Shown piece by piece: positions 1-8,083 of a stretch of DNA of 64,000 bases (within the stretch, counting starts at the first letter, position 1; every line of letters begins with the position of its first letter). The notes beneath the pieces were generated by a model. The model had not been told where the DNA came from and ran no database searches. It saw only the letters and a list, made by a program, of their open reading frames with translations. The position numbers and the translations under genes are program-made. The DNA is from Fluviibacter phosphoraccumulans (lineage in GTDB: Bacteria; Pseudomonadota; Gammaproteobacteria; Burkholderiales; Rhodocyclaceae), in the NCBI RefSeq assembly GCF_016110345.1, contig NZ_AP019011.1, forward strand, positions 682,001 through 746,000, in the 5' to 3' direction.

Positions 1-349
1 GGCCCCACCCAAAGAAGGGAATTTTCAAAAGTTCTTCTTTTAGAACAAAGACACATGGATAGAAGATGCTTTGTAAGCCAACCGTTTCCCAAGCTGATTG
101 ATGATTCGAGATGATGATGCATGGAACATTTGGAATATGTTCAGAACCGACAATCTCGATTGAGATTCCAAGGATTTTGTGTTCGAAGAATGTGAAGCAA
201 TGACGCCAAGTTTTGACTATCCAGAACCTAGCATTCAGAGTAAGAATCGGTCCTAGTAGACCTAGAAGAATTCCGATAGGTATTGTTACCAATACAACGG
301 CAATATCAAAAAACTTAGACCGAATTCTGGGGTTCAGGGTGGCTTTCAT
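1..349 (-). CDS. plsC: 1-acyl-sn-glycerol-3-phosphate acyltransferase (PlsC-like), N-terminal part
   Basis: The minus strand is open from an ATG at 349 to the window edge (116 codons), so the C-terminus lies outside. An N-terminal hydrophobic helix (about residues 14-40) is followed by the acyltransferase block I motif NHQSAWET near residue 84, the HX4E variant of the usual HX4D catalytic motif, and then FVLKEELLKIPFFGWG, the typical block following it. The family transfers an acyl chain to lysophosphatidate at the inner membrane. An IS4-family element begins only 10 bases upstream of the start codon, so the native promoter is lost or replaced. The first 41 codons resemble a decayed plsC remnant at 36701-36944. 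Family call is firm; substrate is inferred. Confidence 0.82.
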   Translation of the reverse strand, partial: MKATLNPRIRSKFFDIAVVLVTIPIGILLGLLGPILTLNARFWIVKTWRHCFTFFEHKILGISIEIVGSEHIPNVPCIIISNHQSAWETVGLQSIFYPCVFVLKEELLKIPFFGWG

Positions 350-358
350 GAACAATAT

Positions 359-1689
359 CACTACTGTCCGGTAGTTTAAATGGATAAAACGCCCAACGTC
401 ACGTCAGGCAACGGATTGCCGAAGATTTCAGATTCCGGCGATTTGATTCTGGGGCATGACCCATTGCCGTATCGTCATTCCATCTCATGGATGACGAGGC
501 AGACGTATGAACCGGGGCAAGGCAGTCTTTGCGCAACTTCTGGGGCAAGTACCGTTCAGTCACTTCGAGCATCTGGTCGATGTGTATCAGGCCAACAAGG
601 GGATCCGCCACTTCTCGGCCTGGAATCAGTTTCTGTGTCTGATGTACGCCCAACTGACCCGGCGTTCGGGTCTGCGCGATCTGGTGGCGTGTCTGAATGC
701 GCAGCGTTCGCGCCTGTACCACATCGGTTTGCGCGGGCCAGTCACCCGTTCGACGCTGGCCGACGCCAACGAACGGCGCGACTATCGGCTGTTCGAGGCC
801 TTGGGCCAAAGGCTGATCGCTTCGGTTCTGACATTGTACGAGGACGCGGACTTGGGGCTGGGACTCAGTGGACCGGTCTATGCGCTGGATTCGACGACCA
901 TCGATCTGTGTCTGTCGCTCTTTCCCTGGGCGGATTTCCGTCAGACCAAGGCGGCTATCAAGGCGCATGTGCTGCTCGATCTGCGTGCAGCGATTCCGGT
1001 GTTCGTCAGCCTGACGTCCGGCAAGGTGCACGATGTAAAGATTCTGGATCAACTGACGCTGCCCACGGGTTCGTTGTTGGTCGCCGACCGGGCCTATCTG
1101 GACTTCAAACGTCTGTACAGACTGAACAGCCTTTCGGTGGGCTTTGTTCTGCGTACCAAGGCCAATACGCTGACTCAGGTCTGCGGGCATCGCCCGATAT
1201 TGGATCAGCCCGGTGTGGTGTCTGATCAGATGGTGATGCTGTTGACACCCCTGTCGTTGGTGGGTTACCCCGATCCGCTGCGCCGGGTCGTATTTGTGGA
1301 TCCAGAGTCTGCGAAAGAATTGGTGTTTCTGACTAACCGCTTTGACCTGGCGGCAACGACGATTGCCCGCCTTTACAAGCACCGCTGGCAGATTGAACTG
1401 TTCTTCAAGTGGCTCAAGCAGAATCTGGCAGTGAAACATTTCTTTGGTAACTCAGTGAATGCGGTGAAGTCCCAGATCTGGTGCGCTATCTGCGCCTATC
1501 TGGTGGTGTTGATTACGATCAGACGCCTGCATCTACCGGTCTCGCCGCAGATTCTGTTGCATCTGATCGAGACGAATATCTTCGAAAAAATCTCTCTGGA
1601 TCAACTGGTGAATAATGCAATTTCTGGGGATTATGAACCAGACGTCGCTAACCAATTGATCCTCCTTTAAAATCTACCGGACAGTAGTG
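359..1689 (+). mobile_element. IS4-family insertion sequence
   Basis: The element is bounded by a perfect 16-base inverted repeat, CACTACTGTCCGGTAG at 359-374 and its complement at 1674-1689, around one transposase gene. The flanks (aacaatat on the left, taaggata on the right) show no convincing target duplication, so the two junctions may not come from a single insertion. On its left is the start of a plsC gene; on its right is decayed DNA containing a DUF2249-like relic. Confidence 0.88.
507..1670 (+). CDS. IS4-family transposase
   Basis: A 387-residue DDE transposase, apparently full length. The three catalytic regions are visible: YALDSTTID near residue 130, LLVADRAY near residue 195, and the Y-(2)-R-(3)-E-(6)-K signature as YKHRWQIELFFKWLK near residue 295, which is diagnostic of the IS4 family. 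The N-terminus (HFEHLVDVYQANKGIRHFSAW) matches the N-terminal domain common in this group. No frameshift or internal stop is seen, so the element could still be active. The long overlapping frames on both strands are shadows of this gene. Confidence 0.9.
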   Translation: MNRGKAVFAQLLGQVPFSHFEHLVDVYQANKGIRHFSAWNQFLCLMYAQLTRRSGLRDLVACLNAQRSRLYHIGLRGPVTRSTLADANERRDYRLFEALGQRLIASVLTLYEDADLGLGLSGPVYALDSTTIDLCLSLFPWADFRQTKAAIKAHVLLDLRAAIPVFVSLTSGKVHDVKILDQLTLPTGSLLVADRAYLDFKRLYRLNSLSVGFVLRTKANTLTQVCGHRPILDQPGVVSDQMVMLLTPLSLVGYPDPLRRVVFVDPESAKELVFLTNRFDLAATTIARLYKHRWQIELFFKWLKQNLAVKHFFGNSVNAVKSQIWCAICAYLVVLITIRRLHLPVSPQILLHLIETNIFEKISLDQLVNNAISGDYEPDVANQLILL

Positions 1690-1718
1690 TAAGGATATGA
1701 TGAAACACTTCAATAACA

Positions 1719-1793
1719 ATTGATATACCGCAAAATGTGTAGAAGTTTGCGATTCTTAAGTACGGATCTAAATTCGGTTGTTATTCTGGGTGA
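1719..1793 (+). pseudogene. decayed DUF2249-like gene relic
   Basis: Read in one frame this stretch gives I-D-I-P-Q-N-V, a stop, then KFAILKYGSKF. That resembles the C-terminal block of the intact second DUF2249-like proteins in this window (IDRNPHT..KLALKYGSKLIF at 4705-4971 and IDHNPFN..KIAIRYGSKLIF at 9766-10035), with one extra residue and an in-frame stop. It directly follows the IS4 element. It may be a leftover third copy; the match is short, so this is tentative. Confidence 0.35.
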
Positions 1794-1846
1794 TGTGGTC
1801 TCGTTGCATGAAAAGTTATCTTGGCTCACCCCAAAACTTGACTAAG

Positions 1847-2308
1847 TTACTGGGAAGGTTTCAAGTTAACAGCGATTTCTTTAATTAGATTACAAATCGA
1901 ATTGACCGATTGGGGTAGTTCCATACTATCTAGGGCATTTTTTACAACCAAACCTAATTCAGTATCTCCTTCGATTTCGAGGCGACGATTAAAGAAAAGT
2001 GTATCAGGGTCTTCCTGGCGTGTAGCTAGAAGGTAAAAATCGTATAGATCTGCACGTATTCTTAGATCTGATTGTAAAACTTCGTTAAGTGGTAAAAATA
2101 GATTGTTTTTCATAGTGAAACTAAATAGAAACCCTAAATCCTTAACACTTACGATGAATCTTTTGCCATTCAATACGGATAGGGATCCATCATCAACTAA
2201 CGGTTTAAGAGCCTGATTAAGCGTTTTGGCCATCACAAACGAAGGAGGCCAAATAGGTAATTTGGAAATGAATCCTAAAGCTATACGCTTGAGTGCAATT
2301 GAATTCAT
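1847..2308 (-). CDS. ubiT: UbiT, SCP2-domain ubiquinone biosynthesis accessory factor
   Basis: A 153-residue protein with a sterol carrier protein 2 fold. The segment RQEDPDTLFFNRRLEIEGDTE (about residues 95-115) is the most conserved block of UbiT/YhbT. In Escherichia coli and Pseudomonas UbiT is a lipid-binding accessory factor needed, with UbiU and UbiV, for ubiquinone synthesis without oxygen. The start ATG at 2308 overlaps the stop of ubiV by four bases (ATGA), indicating translational coupling. It is the last gene of the minus-strand operon ubiU-ubiV-ubiT. Short for an SCP2 protein but normal for UbiT. Confidence 0.88.
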   Translation of the reverse strand: MNSIALKRIALGFISKLPIWPPSFVMAKTLNQALKPLVDDGSLSVLNGKRFIVSVKDLGFLFSFTMKNNLFLPLNEVLQSDLRIRADLYDFYLLATRQEDPDTLFFNRRLEIEGDTELGLVVKNALDSMELPQSVNSICNLIKEIAVNLKPSQ

Positions 2309-3198
2309 AGTGTATGTGTAACTTGATAATTGCCTGGTTTATTGTGCCAGTAACCGTTGCAATGATCAGCAATGGAAATCTCTTGAAGAAGATGACTTGC
2401 ATCTGATGAATCTATGGCTTGATCGAGCAGTGATCTATAAACCGTTGCCACATCTCCAGTGCCACTAAATTGTGGGCTTATTCTTAGAATTGTTACGCCT
2501 ATATCACCTATATCTTGGGCTTCAGAGATCAAGCAGTGAACACTAGAGGATTGAGTCTGTATACCGTTTAGAGTGAGAAAATCTTTAGACTCCTGAGTCT
2601 TCATTTTGAGGCCTGCAGGATGCTCAATACACTTAAACTGACAGTCATCTTTAGGCAGGTCGTAATAACGTGCAGTAAAGCATCTTGAGGAGAATGCTAA
2701 AGGAAGGCGTCCATAAGCAAAAATCTCAGTTTCGATCTTAAAATCTATGCCACTGAGAATTTGACGGATTTGATTGCCAGACATCTCAACTTGAGGAACC
2801 CATCGGTAAGCGCCTAATTCAGACATTAGTTTGAGTGTCTGATGGTTATAGATGTTTAAGTGTGTTCCTGCAACGAAAGCACGGCCATTTGTAAGTCGTA
2901 CAGCGCCCATATCATTCGCTTCAATGCTGAATATTCCGTTATCAGTAAATTTACGGAGCCGTTTTAGATCTGATTCAGATTCAAGCAATGCTTGGGAGGA
3001 AAGAATTACTTCTTTTCCCTCAGCTCCAAGCATAGCTGAAATATCAAGCCAGTCTTCGAGCCTCATTTCATGTCGTCTTGAACAGACTACTTCCCCCAAG
3101 TAATAGACATCGATAGGCCACTTGAGCGACTCAGCGTAAAATCGTTTTACATCGTCCCGTTTCCAGTAATAAAGTATGGGACCAAGAGATAGTTTCAT
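2305..3198 (-). CDS. ubiV: UbiV, U32-peptidase-like O2-independent ubiquinone hydroxylation protein
   Basis: A 297-residue U32-family protein beginning MKLSLGPILYYW; an upstream in-frame ATG at 3264 exists but would add 22 residues not typical of the family and overlap ubiU. Four cysteines sit where the 4Fe-4S ligands of UbiV are expected: C39 (EVVCSRRHE), C173, C186 and C190 (SRCFTARYYDLPKDDCQFKC). UbiV forms a heterodimer with UbiU that hydroxylates the ubiquinone ring using prephenate as oxygen donor in E. coli. The gene lies four bases after ubiU and overlaps ubiT, so all three are co-transcribed. Confidence 0.92.
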   Translation of the reverse strand: MKLSLGPILYYWKRDDVKRFYAESLKWPIDVYYLGEVVCSRRHEMRLEDWLDISAMLGAEGKEVILSSQALLESESDLKRLRKFTDNGIFSIEANDMGAVRLTNGRAFVAGTHLNIYNHQTLKLMSELGAYRWVPQVEMSGNQIRQILSGIDFKIETEIFAYGRLPLAFSSRCFTARYYDLPKDDCQFKCIEHPAGLKMKTQESKDFLTLNGIQTQSSSVHCLISEAQDIGDIGVTILRISPQFSGTGDVATVYRSLLDQAIDSSDASHLLQEISIADHCNGYWHNKPGNYQVTHTL

Positions 3199-3202
3199 TG
3201 AC

Positions 3203-4204
3203 CTATTTCCATGATCTATAGTAAGCACCAAGCGTATGTTGTTGACCTTCTGACAGCTTTTCAAGCTGGCTCATTGATTCTGGTCTAATTTTGAAATTTT
3301 CAGGGCTATTTATAGCATCGTCGATAGCCCGTCTCCAGGAGCGAGTAACTTGCGCTACGTAAGCGGGGCTGCGCTGCCTTCCTTCGATTTTTACAGCCGA
3401 TATTCCCATCTTGATCATTTCTGGAAGTAGCTCAATCGTATTGAGGCTGGTGGGTTCCTCAAGCGCGTAGTAAGTGTCATTTCCAACCTCAAAGCGCCCT
3501 TTGCATAGCGTCGGATAGCAAGACTTCTCGTTAGCGGCATATCGATCTAATAAAACACCACCTAACCTTGACTCAAGCCCTTTAGGCGTTTTGTGCCATT
3601 GGACAGCTTTAGCTGGTGAGCAAACGCCAGCAGTGTTTGGAGACTCACCAGTTACATATGAAGAAAGTATGCACCTACCTTCAACCATGACACATAAACC
3701 ACCAAATCCGAATAGTTCGATCTCTACGTCTGTGTTTTCTACAACGTGAGACACCTGTTGAAGAGATAGGACACGAGGCAATACCGCTCTTTGGATTCCG
3801 AAATGATCACGGTAAAAATTGATAGCTTCGTAGTTGGTTGCTGAGCCTTGAACTGATAAATGTAGACGAAGTTCTGGATGTGTCTCACATGCGTACTGGA
3901 GTAATCCAGTATCTGCCATAATCACCGCGTCAACTCCCAGTGTTGCTGCGTGATCAACAGCTTCAGTCCATTCCGACCAACGATCATTCTGGGCAAAAGT
4001 ATTGAGTGCAACTAGTACCTTTTTGCCATGGCTGTGAGCATAATTTACGCCAACACGAATGCTATTGTGATCAAAGTTAAGCCCTGGAAATGCACGTGCA
4101 TTAGTCGTGTTTTTGAACCCAAGATAAACAGCGTCTGCACCATTGTCTACAGCAACTTTTAGAGCCGGAAGATTTCCTGCTGGGCAAATGAGTTCAATCG
4201 ACAT
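3203..4204 (-). CDS. ubiU: UbiU, U32-peptidase-like O2-independent ubiquinone hydroxylation protein
   Basis: A 333-residue U32-family protein. I place the start at MSIELICPAGN (4204), because this matches the family N-terminus; the longer in-frame ATG at 4267 adds 21 unlikely residues. Cysteines at C171, C178, C195 and C234 (GGLCVMVEGRC, AGVCSPAKA, PTLCKGR) reproduce the spacing of the 4Fe-4S ligands of E. coli UbiU. It is the first gene of the minus-strand ubiUVT operon. A perfect FNR/Anr-type site about 113 bases upstream of the start suggests induction by oxygen limitation, which fits its anaerobic role. Confidence 0.92.
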   Translation of the reverse strand: MSIELICPAGNLPALKVAVDNGADAVYLGFKNTTNARAFPGLNFDHNSIRVGVNYAHSHGKKVLVALNTFAQNDRWSEWTEAVDHAATLGVDAVIMADTGLLQYACETHPELRLHLSVQGSATNYEAINFYRDHFGIQRAVLPRVLSLQQVSHVVENTDVEIELFGFGGLCVMVEGRCILSSYVTGESPNTAGVCSPAKAVQWHKTPKGLESRLGGVLLDRYAANEKSCYPTLCKGRFEVGNDTYYALEEPTSLNTIELLPEMIKMGISAVKIEGRQRSPAYVAQVTRSWRRAIDDAINSPENFKIRPESMSQLEKLSEGQQHTLGAYYRSWK

Positions 4205-4316
4205 AGATTTTTTCCTATGCATTTTCTGAGATGTGCTAACAACCACGTCGCACATTGTCCGACACAATGATTCACCATGAAATACCCCGAATTGGGTAGC
4301 TCGTGCATAGATGTTC

Positions 4317-4330
4317 TTGATCTAAATCAA
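4317..4330. promoter_or_regulatory. FNR/Anr/Dnr box (perfect palindrome)
   Basis: TTGATCTAAATCAA matches the FNR-family consensus TTGAT-N4-ATCAA at all ten defined positions. It lies between the divergent ubiUVT operon (start 4204) and the DUF2249-like operon (start 4423), so it could activate either or both. The distance to each start codon is about 90-115 bases. Confidence 0.75.
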
Positions 4331-4422
4331 GAGGGTAGTACCTCCGAATGTGTATTTTCACAGCGGTCATGACGTGAAATCATTGAGCTCACTTTTTTTT
4401 AGCTATCAAAGGGAGATTCATC

Positions 4423-4683
4423 ATGGGTGGTTGTGCGTCTAATCACGCAAATTCAGTGGGCATCTATGTTTTTGATGCGCGCGGTGTTGCAAAGCGATTT
4501 CGACATGCTGCAATTTTTGGTGCTCTAGATTCGTTAAATCCTGGGGAGACAATGCGCTTCTATAACGATCACAACCCATTACCTTTACTAGATCAGCTTC
4601 TGGCACGTTTTGGGTCTGCGATTGATATCAACTATGTTGCCCAAGAACCTGCCGGAGTCATAATTGATTTCAAAATGCGCTAA
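4423..4683 (+). CDS. DUF2249-like protein, copy A first gene
   Basis: An 86-residue cytoplasmic protein with no membrane segment. The centre PGETMRFYNDHNPLPLLDQL (about residues 41-61) and the C-terminal VIIDFK are typical of small DUF2249 proteins, a family often found with denitrification genes but without an assigned reaction. A Gly-Cys near the start (MGGCASNH) is conserved in the copy at 9476-9736 (MSGCASSH). A ribosome site (AAAGGGAG) lies at normal distance. It begins a plus-strand operon with a second DUF2249-like gene, an FmdE-like gene and a DUF3079 gene, downstream of the FNR box. Confidence 0.62.
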   Translation: MGGCASNHANSVGIYVFDARGVAKRFRHAAIFGALDSLNPGETMRFYNDHNPLPLLDQLLARFGSAIDINYVAQEPAGVIIDFKMR

Positions 4684-4704
4684 CTATTGCAGGAAATAGA
4701 TAGG

Positions 4705-4971
4705 ATGAGTGCTCTCAAATCGGTTGCAAGTGGTGCTTTGAGGATTATTCCATTTGATGGATACGAGTTACCGTATAAATCGACTGAAAGCGCTTTGATG
4801 AAAGCGTTTACGATAATCAATCCAGGCGAGGTAATTCGACTATATATTGATAGGAACCCGCATACAGTCATTATCAAACTTGCGTTAAAGTACGGCTCGA
4901 AGCTTATTTTCCAATACCTTCAGAATAGAGATGGTGGCGTGATCATCGACTTCAAAAAAGTGTGCATGTAA
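4705..4971 (+). CDS. DUF2249-like protein, copy A second gene
   Basis: An 88-residue protein starting at MSALKS; an upstream in-frame TTG at 4687 is less likely because AGGAAATAGA lies at ribosome-site distance before 4705. The core PGEVIRLYIDRNPHTVIIKLALKYGSK and the ending VIIDFKK parallel the first gene, so the two are diverged members of one family (DUF2249-like). No Cys motif is present near the N-terminus, unlike its partner. It lies 21 bases after the first gene and overlaps the next by one base (TAATG). Function unknown; the constant pairing suggests a heteromer or successive roles. Confidence 0.58.
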   Translation: MSALKSVASGALRIIPFDGYELPYKSTESALMKAFTIINPGEVIRLYIDRNPHTVIIKLALKYGSKLIFQYLQNRDGGVIIDFKKVCM

Positions 4972-5582
4972 TGCAGTACCCAGCATTTTTTGACGATATC
5001 CCTAGACTCACTGTTTATGATCCTCTTGCTGGATTCTTGGGGTCAACTTTAGGTGGAATTATTGACTATAGCTATGTGGATGTTGTGAAACTTACGGGGC
5101 ATTCATGTCCGACAGTTGCATCCGCGTACTGGATGACATATCTGGCAATTAGGTGTCTATATGGGTCTGAACTACCTTGCAGGGGAGGTCTCCGAGTTGA
5201 GTTCAGTGAGCCAAGAACTGAAGGTGTAACGGGTGTGATGGCAAACGTCGTTCAAATGCTGACAGGAGCAGCTGGCGATGATGGATTCAAAGGTCTCTCA
5301 GGAATTTTCTACAGAAATGGCCTGATGAACTTCGAGGTCGGAGGCACACGGAAAATTCGATTTCAACTACGAGATAACCTTCGTCATGTGGATGTTTCTG
5401 TAGATATGTCCAGGATTCCGATATCTAGAAATCTCAAAACACTTATGCAGAAATGTCTTCATAGTGAAGCAACCCCTTCTGAGTTGAGCTTGTTTGGAGA
5501 TCTCTGGCAAGAACGCGTCAAGAATCTTATTCTTAAATATGGTGAAGACAGAGATGTTTTTAGAATTATTGAAGGTCGATAA
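4971..5582 (+). CDS. FmdE-like protein (formylmethanofuran dehydrogenase subunit E domain)
   Basis: A 203-residue protein starting at MQYPAFFDDIP, whose ATG overlaps the preceding stop (TAATG); a longer GTG-initiated form at 4962 is possible. The motif TGHSCPTVASAYWMTYLAIRCLYG near residue 45 is the hallmark of the FmdE fold, with His and Cys proposed as metal ligands. The protein lacks the C-terminal zinc finger of archaeal FmdE, as do many bacterial relatives. In bacteria the family is associated with molybdenum or tungsten enzymes but has no settled function. The position in an anaerobically regulated operon beside nitrate reductase maturation genes is consistent with a Moco-related role, which is inference. 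Confidence 0.65.
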   Translation: MQYPAFFDDIPRLTVYDPLAGFLGSTLGGIIDYSYVDVVKLTGHSCPTVASAYWMTYLAIRCLYGSELPCRGGLRVEFSEPRTEGVTGVMANVVQMLTGAAGDDGFKGLSGIFYRNGLMNFEVGGTRKIRFQLRDNLRHVDVSVDMSRIPISRNLKTLMQKCLHSEATPSELSLFGDLWQERVKNLILKYGEDRDVFRIIEGR

Positions 5583-5603
5583 TTCAAAGAGTCAAGAAGA
5601 AAA

Positions 5604-5804
5604 TTGAAGAAGAAATTCCCTATCAATCCCAAACACCCAGAGCGTGTATGTTGGGGCTGTGATAAGTATTGTTCTGTTGATGATTTGCGATGCGGAAATG
5701 GATCAGACAGAACCCAACATCCTATGGAATTGCTCGGAGATGATTGGTATGAGCATGGTGACTGGGGTTTAGATATTCCAAGTTTGGTTAAATCTAAAAA
5801 CTAA
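5604..5804 (+). CDS. DUF3079-family small Cys protein
   Basis: A 66-residue protein of the DUF3079 type, from the pattern FPINPKHPERVCWGCDKYC and CGNGSDRTQHPMELLGDDWYE. Four cysteines (CWGC, C and C of CGNG) could bind a metal. The start is TTG at 5604 preceded by AAGAAGAAA; no ATG is available at the conserved N-terminus (KKFPxxPKHPER). It ends the plus-strand copy A operon 21 bases after the FmdE-like gene. Role unknown. Confidence 0.65.
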   Translation: MKKKFPINPKHPERVCWGCDKYCSVDDLRCGNGSDRTQHPMELLGDDWYEHGDWGLDIPSLVKSKN

Positions 5805-6223
5805 TCTTGCTAGAGAAAAAACATTGTGACTGTAAGTCCGTAGCGAGTTTCTATTCGGAGACTGTCTAACATCACAATATATGGTGTGATATCGCATACG
5901 CTAATATCAATGATCGTCATCTACCTGGCGACTTGGATGTGTGCTTCATCACTCTTCACGTTCTAACCACATTTCCATTACTGATTGATTCTAAATGAAT
6001 TAGAGATAGCAATTAAAATCAATCGCATGAGATGTCATTGCTGCCAAATTGATTTTCCGGTTAGCGCGAGAAGGTAACGGTAATTGCGGTTAAGCATAGC
6101 CAATGATTGCCAGTAACGCGATGCGCAGGGAAGGACGTGCCGGAATGTTTGATTTGTCTACAGCGGGAAACATCGAACTTCTTTTACTGACATCCCGTTG
6201 CGTCATGTGATGTTTACTTTTGA
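5805..6223. other. convergent intergenic region with no recognised gene
   Basis: This 419-base stretch lies between the convergent ends of the DUF3079 gene and the copy A permease. I see no family-like reading frame. A short inverted repeat ATCACA / TGTGAT at 5871-5876 and 5885-5890 is the only clear structure. A 35-codon frame near 6108-6212 (beginning MIASNAMRREG) is open but unlike anything I recognise. Confidence 0.4.
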
Positions 6224-6970
6224 CTAGAAAATAAGGCTGCTGCTCAGTTTAAGGCCTGCAATGAGTAATGTAACAGCAAGTAGACGTTGAATCGTTTTTG
6301 CCTTGAACCGACCGCTTCCAAATTCTGCACCAATCAACCCACCCAGCATTACTGCCAACATCCACCAGGGTAGACCGGGTGCCATATCAATATGGGTGGT
6401 GAGTAGACCGGCTAAGCCAGAAATTGAATTCGAGAGTATGAACGCGGACGCTACGCCGGAAATAACTCGGATAGGTGCCCAATGCATCAACAACATAAGT
6501 GGGCTCAAAAAAACGCCGCCACCAACGCCGGTTAAGCCAGATAGAAAGCCTAAACCAGATCCGCAAATTAGTAAGATTGGCCAGGAGACGGGCTTGATTT
6601 CAACCTTGTCGCAATTGCGAGAAGACGCTATAAATCGCCAGGCTGGATATAGGAGAAATATGCCGACTAAGGGTTTGTAGTACTGCGCCGGTAGGGTGAT
6701 GCTGCCGCCGAGATAGGCAAAAGGAAATGAGGTTAGAACGAGCGGTACAAAAAGCGACCAAGAAAATGCACCTCTACGGTAGAACTTGTAGGTTGCGATA
6801 GAAGCAACGACGATGTTTAAAATAAGTGCAGTCGGCTTCATCAAGGCAGGGGACATACCTGCGATGGCCATTACAGCTAGGTAGCCAGTTGCCCCTGCAT
6901 GTCCAACCGATGAATAAAGTATTGCGACTGTTAGAAATGCAGCTGCAAGCAGAACAATTTGGCTATCCAT
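6224..6970 (-). CDS. TSUP (TauE/SafE) family permease, copy A
   Basis: A 248-residue polytopic inner-membrane protein of the TSUP family. Both repeat signatures are present: YSSVGHAGATGYLAVMAIAG near residue 20 and LSGLTGVGGGVFLSPLMLL near residue 140. The family moves sulfite, sulfonates, thiosulfate or related anions; the substrate here is unknown. I start it at MDSQIVLLAAA, which gives almost the same length as the paralogue at 10069-10812; it then overlaps the end of the moeB-rhodanese gene by eight bases. The pair MoeB-rhodanese plus TSUP occurs twice in this window, suggesting sulfur supply to the rhodanese domain (inference). Confidence 0.82.
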   Translation of the reverse strand: MDSQIVLLAAAFLTVAILYSSVGHAGATGYLAVMAIAGMSPALMKPTALILNIVVASIATYKFYRRGAFSWSLFVPLVLTSFPFAYLGGSITLPAQYYKPLVGIFLLYPAWRFIASSRNCDKVEIKPVSWPILLICGSGLGFLSGLTGVGGGVFLSPLMLLMHWAPIRVISGVASAFILSNSISGLAGLLTTHIDMAPGLPWWMLAVMLGGLIGAEFGSGRFKAKTIQRLLAVTLLIAGLKLSSSLIF

Positions 6971-8081
6971 GGAGCTGCGACCAATCAACCAGAAGGTTGA
7001 AGGCATCGAAGCCATGCTCACGTAAATAACGCATAGCATTCAGGCTGCGTATGCCATGCTGACAGTAGATAACGACAGGTTCTGTGCGATTGAGCTCATC
7101 CAGTACTTCCGGTGCCGTGAGTAGGCGGCCAAGCGGGATATGCAAAGCCCCTTCAAGATGGCCCGTGGCCCATTCATGGGCCTCTCGAACGTCGACCAGG
7201 GTAAATGGAATGCCTGATTCAAAGAGACCTTGTAGGTCATTGAGCGCCATGTCTGCGTGCGTTGTGCTTGCGCAGTGTGGTGCGCTTGTGTCGGGCATCT
7301 GAATATCTTCCGGTGGGATACTGCACACGGGGCAGTCATGACGTTTAGGAATGCTGAGGCTTCGAGTTTCCCAGTTATGTGCATCCGCCAGGAATAATTG
7401 TCCAATTAAAGGCTCTAGACCCAGTGTGGCACAGTGGGTGTACCCAAGGGCTAGTTTGCAGGCCTTAACGGCTTGAATACTGCCAACCATACCAGCAATG
7501 CCGCCGAGTGTGCCAGCCTCTGCGCAATTAGGTACATGGGTGAGTGGTGGCGTGGGATAAAGGCATCGGTAGCAAGGGCCCTGTTGTGCCCAGAATACGG
7601 ATGCCTGACCTTCAAAGCCGAGAATTGACCCATAGACGACGGGTAGCCCCAATTTTACGGCGGCATCGTTGATCAGGTATTTTGTATCAAAGTTATCTGA
7701 GCCATCAATGATGATGTCGAACTGGCTGAAGATATCCAATACGTTTTCTGCAGAGAGCCTCGTATTGAAAACCCGCAAGTCACAGTCGCTATTAAGAGAT
7801 TGAAGTCGATTGCTTGCTGTATCAGCTTTGTTTTTACCTTGATCAGCTTCTGTGAAGAGAATCTGACGTTGTAAATTACTCAAATCGACCGTGTCATTAT
7901 CAATGACGCCCAGGTAACCATCAGCACTTTTAAGCCCGATGCCTGCGGCGGCTAGGTAAAGTAGGGCAGGTGCGCCAAGGCCGCCAGCACCGACGACTAA
8001 GACGCGTGCGCGGGCGAGGGCCATCTGGCCATCGATACCGATTTCCGGGAGTACGGTTTGACGGCTATATCTCTGGCCCAC
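6963..8081 (-). CDS. moeB: MoeB/ThiF-type E1 adenylyltransferase fused to rhodanese, copy A
   Basis: A 372-residue two-domain protein. Residues 1-250 are a MoeB/ThiF E1-like enzyme: nucleotide loop VVGAGGLGAPALLYL, DxDTVDLSNLQRQ, IDGSDNFDTKYLINDA, and zinc cysteines CYRC (about 170) and CPVC (about 250). Residues about 280-372 are a rhodanese with active-site loop YCQHGIRS. This architecture matches eukaryotic MOCS3/Uba4, which adenylates and then thiolates a MoaD-type C-terminal glycine. The start codon is GTG at 8081. Upstream on the same strand only 14 codons of orf122 remain before an IS3 element, so this copy has lost its original promoter. Confidence 0.88.
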   Translation of the reverse strand: MGQRYSRQTVLPEIGIDGQMALARARVLVVGAGGLGAPALLYLAAAGIGLKSADGYLGVIDNDTVDLSNLQRQILFTEADQGKNKADTASNRLQSLNSDCDLRVFNTRLSAENVLDIFSQFDIIIDGSDNFDTKYLINDAAVKLGLPVVYGSILGFEGQASVFWAQQGPCYRCLYPTPPLTHVPNCAEAGTLGGIAGMVGSIQAVKACKLALGYTHCATLGLEPLIGQLFLADAHNWETRSLSIPKRHDCPVCSIPPEDIQMPDTSAPHCASTTHADMALNDLQGLFESGIPFTLVDVREAHEWATGHLEGALHIPLGRLLTAPEVLDELNRTEPVVIYCQHGIRSLNAMRYLREHGFDAFNLLVDWSQLHG

Positions 8082-8083
8082 AG

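Noticed and set aside
380..1225. 281-codon plus-strand frame overlapping the IS4 transposase
   Set aside because: Low-complexity composition and no domain. It is the alternative reading of the real transposase gene.
399..1439. 346-codon open frame on the minus strand opposite the IS4 transposase
   Set aside because: The plus-strand transposase has clear catalytic motifs. The minus frame has no recognisable domain and looks like a shadow of the same codons.
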